From: PVC group bacterium
GTDB lineage: Bacteria > Verrucomicrobiota > Kiritimatiellia > UBA8416
Direction: 5' to 3'
Length of the DNA stretch: 25,500 nt
Assembly (NCBI GenBank): GCA_003567805.1
Contig: PWYP01000126.1
Location: forward strand, 1 to 25,500
How positions within the stretch are numbered: the stretch's first letter is position 1; each line of letters starts with the position of its first letter. Below are positions 25,191 to 25,500 of the stretch, in pieces. A model generated the notes under the pieces. That model was not told the DNA's origin. It did no database searches and saw only the letters and a list, made by a program, of their open reading frames with translations. A program made the position numbers and the translations under genes.

Positions 25191-25500
25191 TGGAGGCGGC
25201 GGGAGTCGAACCCGCGTCCGCAGTGGAGTCACCTACATATCTACGTGTGTATTCTGTCATTCAGTCATCGCCAAGGTAACTGCGAACAGACACGCCATTA
25301 CCCTCGCCAGTCCCAGCATGATTTCGCCCGAAACACCTGAGACGCATGCTCCGAACTATCCTGCTGTCGTCGCTCCGACCCACCTAGCAGGTGTCAGTGG
25401 CGGAACGCGTTGCCTTTCTTTAGGCAGCGAGTGCTAATTCTGTATCAGCATGTATTGTTTTGCCCGGATTTTTTACGAGGCCAACCAGACATCCTCGACA
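25188..25500 (-). ncRNA. ssrA: tmRNA, 5' end beyond the window
   Basis: tmRNA rescues stalled ribosomes and tags their products for proteolysis. The 3' end is clear on the minus strand: a T-arm with stem GCGGG/CCCGC and loop TTCGACT, then the acceptor strand and an encoded CCACCA ending at 25188. Toward the right edge the tag frame (25464-25420) reads GKTIHADTELALAA followed by TAA; the LALAA ending agrees with the usual degradation tag. The exact resume codon is uncertain and could be the GGC at 25462-25464. About 313 bases are inside the window; the 5' acceptor half and first pseudoknot lie partly beyond it. The gene is one-piece, not the permuted two-piece form. No rho-independent terminator with a T-run follows the CCA; the palindromic repeat stands there instead. 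Confidence 0.93.

Noticed and set aside
25107..25232. 42-residue N-terminal extension of the GIY-YIG protein
   Set aside because: It would be encoded by the palindromic repeat and the tmRNA T-arm, while a perfect AGGAGG supports the GTG at 25106.
24936..25437. Plus-strand open frames of 134 and 91 codons
   Set aside because: They run antisense to the GIY-YIG gene and tmRNA; composition reflects those sequences.

Overview
The window is a 25.5 kb piece of ordinary bacterial chromosome with about 17 housekeeping or transport genes, one small toxin-antitoxin pair and a tmRNA gene at the right edge. Signal peptides, two lipoboxes, a TolC-type outer-membrane factor and a small beta-barrel-like protein ending in Phe indicate a diderm (Gram-negative) organism. 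Moderate GC content, purine-rich Shine-Dalgarno sites, a long gamma-proteobacterial/eukaryote-type PurL and the AKASAG-coding palindromic repeat would suit a PVC-group bacterium (Kiritimatiellota, Lentisphaerae or Verrucomicrobia). This placement is only an inference; nothing in the window fixes the taxon.

Left part, 1-7457, plus strand: fusA (elongation factor G) stands apart from the usual str operon. It is followed by mscS, a P1B-type Zn/Cd/Pb ATPase (ATGA overlap with mscS) and prmA. A Phd/VapC-like toxin-antitoxin pair lies between prmA and lgt. lgt converges on purL and the two coding regions overlap by 22 bases.

Centre, minus strand, 13010-7436: rpmI and rplT end at a strong UUCG-loop terminator. 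pheS and purL follow in the same direction; pheT and infC are absent from their usual places. pheS probably depends on read-through of that hairpin or on a promoter inside rplT. From 13388 the plus strand carries a compact four-gene efflux operon (lipoprotein TolC-like factor, long periplasmic adaptor, ABC ATPase, MacB/FtsX-type permease), with every junction overlapping. It is followed by aroG (DAHP synthase), gcvH overlapping a small predicted outer-membrane protein gene, and cysK.

Right part, minus strand: a binding protein, ATPase and permease form an overlapping BtuFDC/Fec-type importer for cobalamin, haem or a siderophore. Beyond it lie an 80-residue GIY-YIG nuclease gene and the 3' three-quarters or so of ssrA (tmRNA, with CCA encoded and a readable tag ending LALAA). 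Between the nuclease gene and the tmRNA 3' end is a dense palindromic repeat with interleaved inverted repeats. The repeat abuts the tmRNA CCA and supplies the nuclease gene leader. This ssrA/repeat/GIY-YIG arrangement is the most unusual structure in the window.
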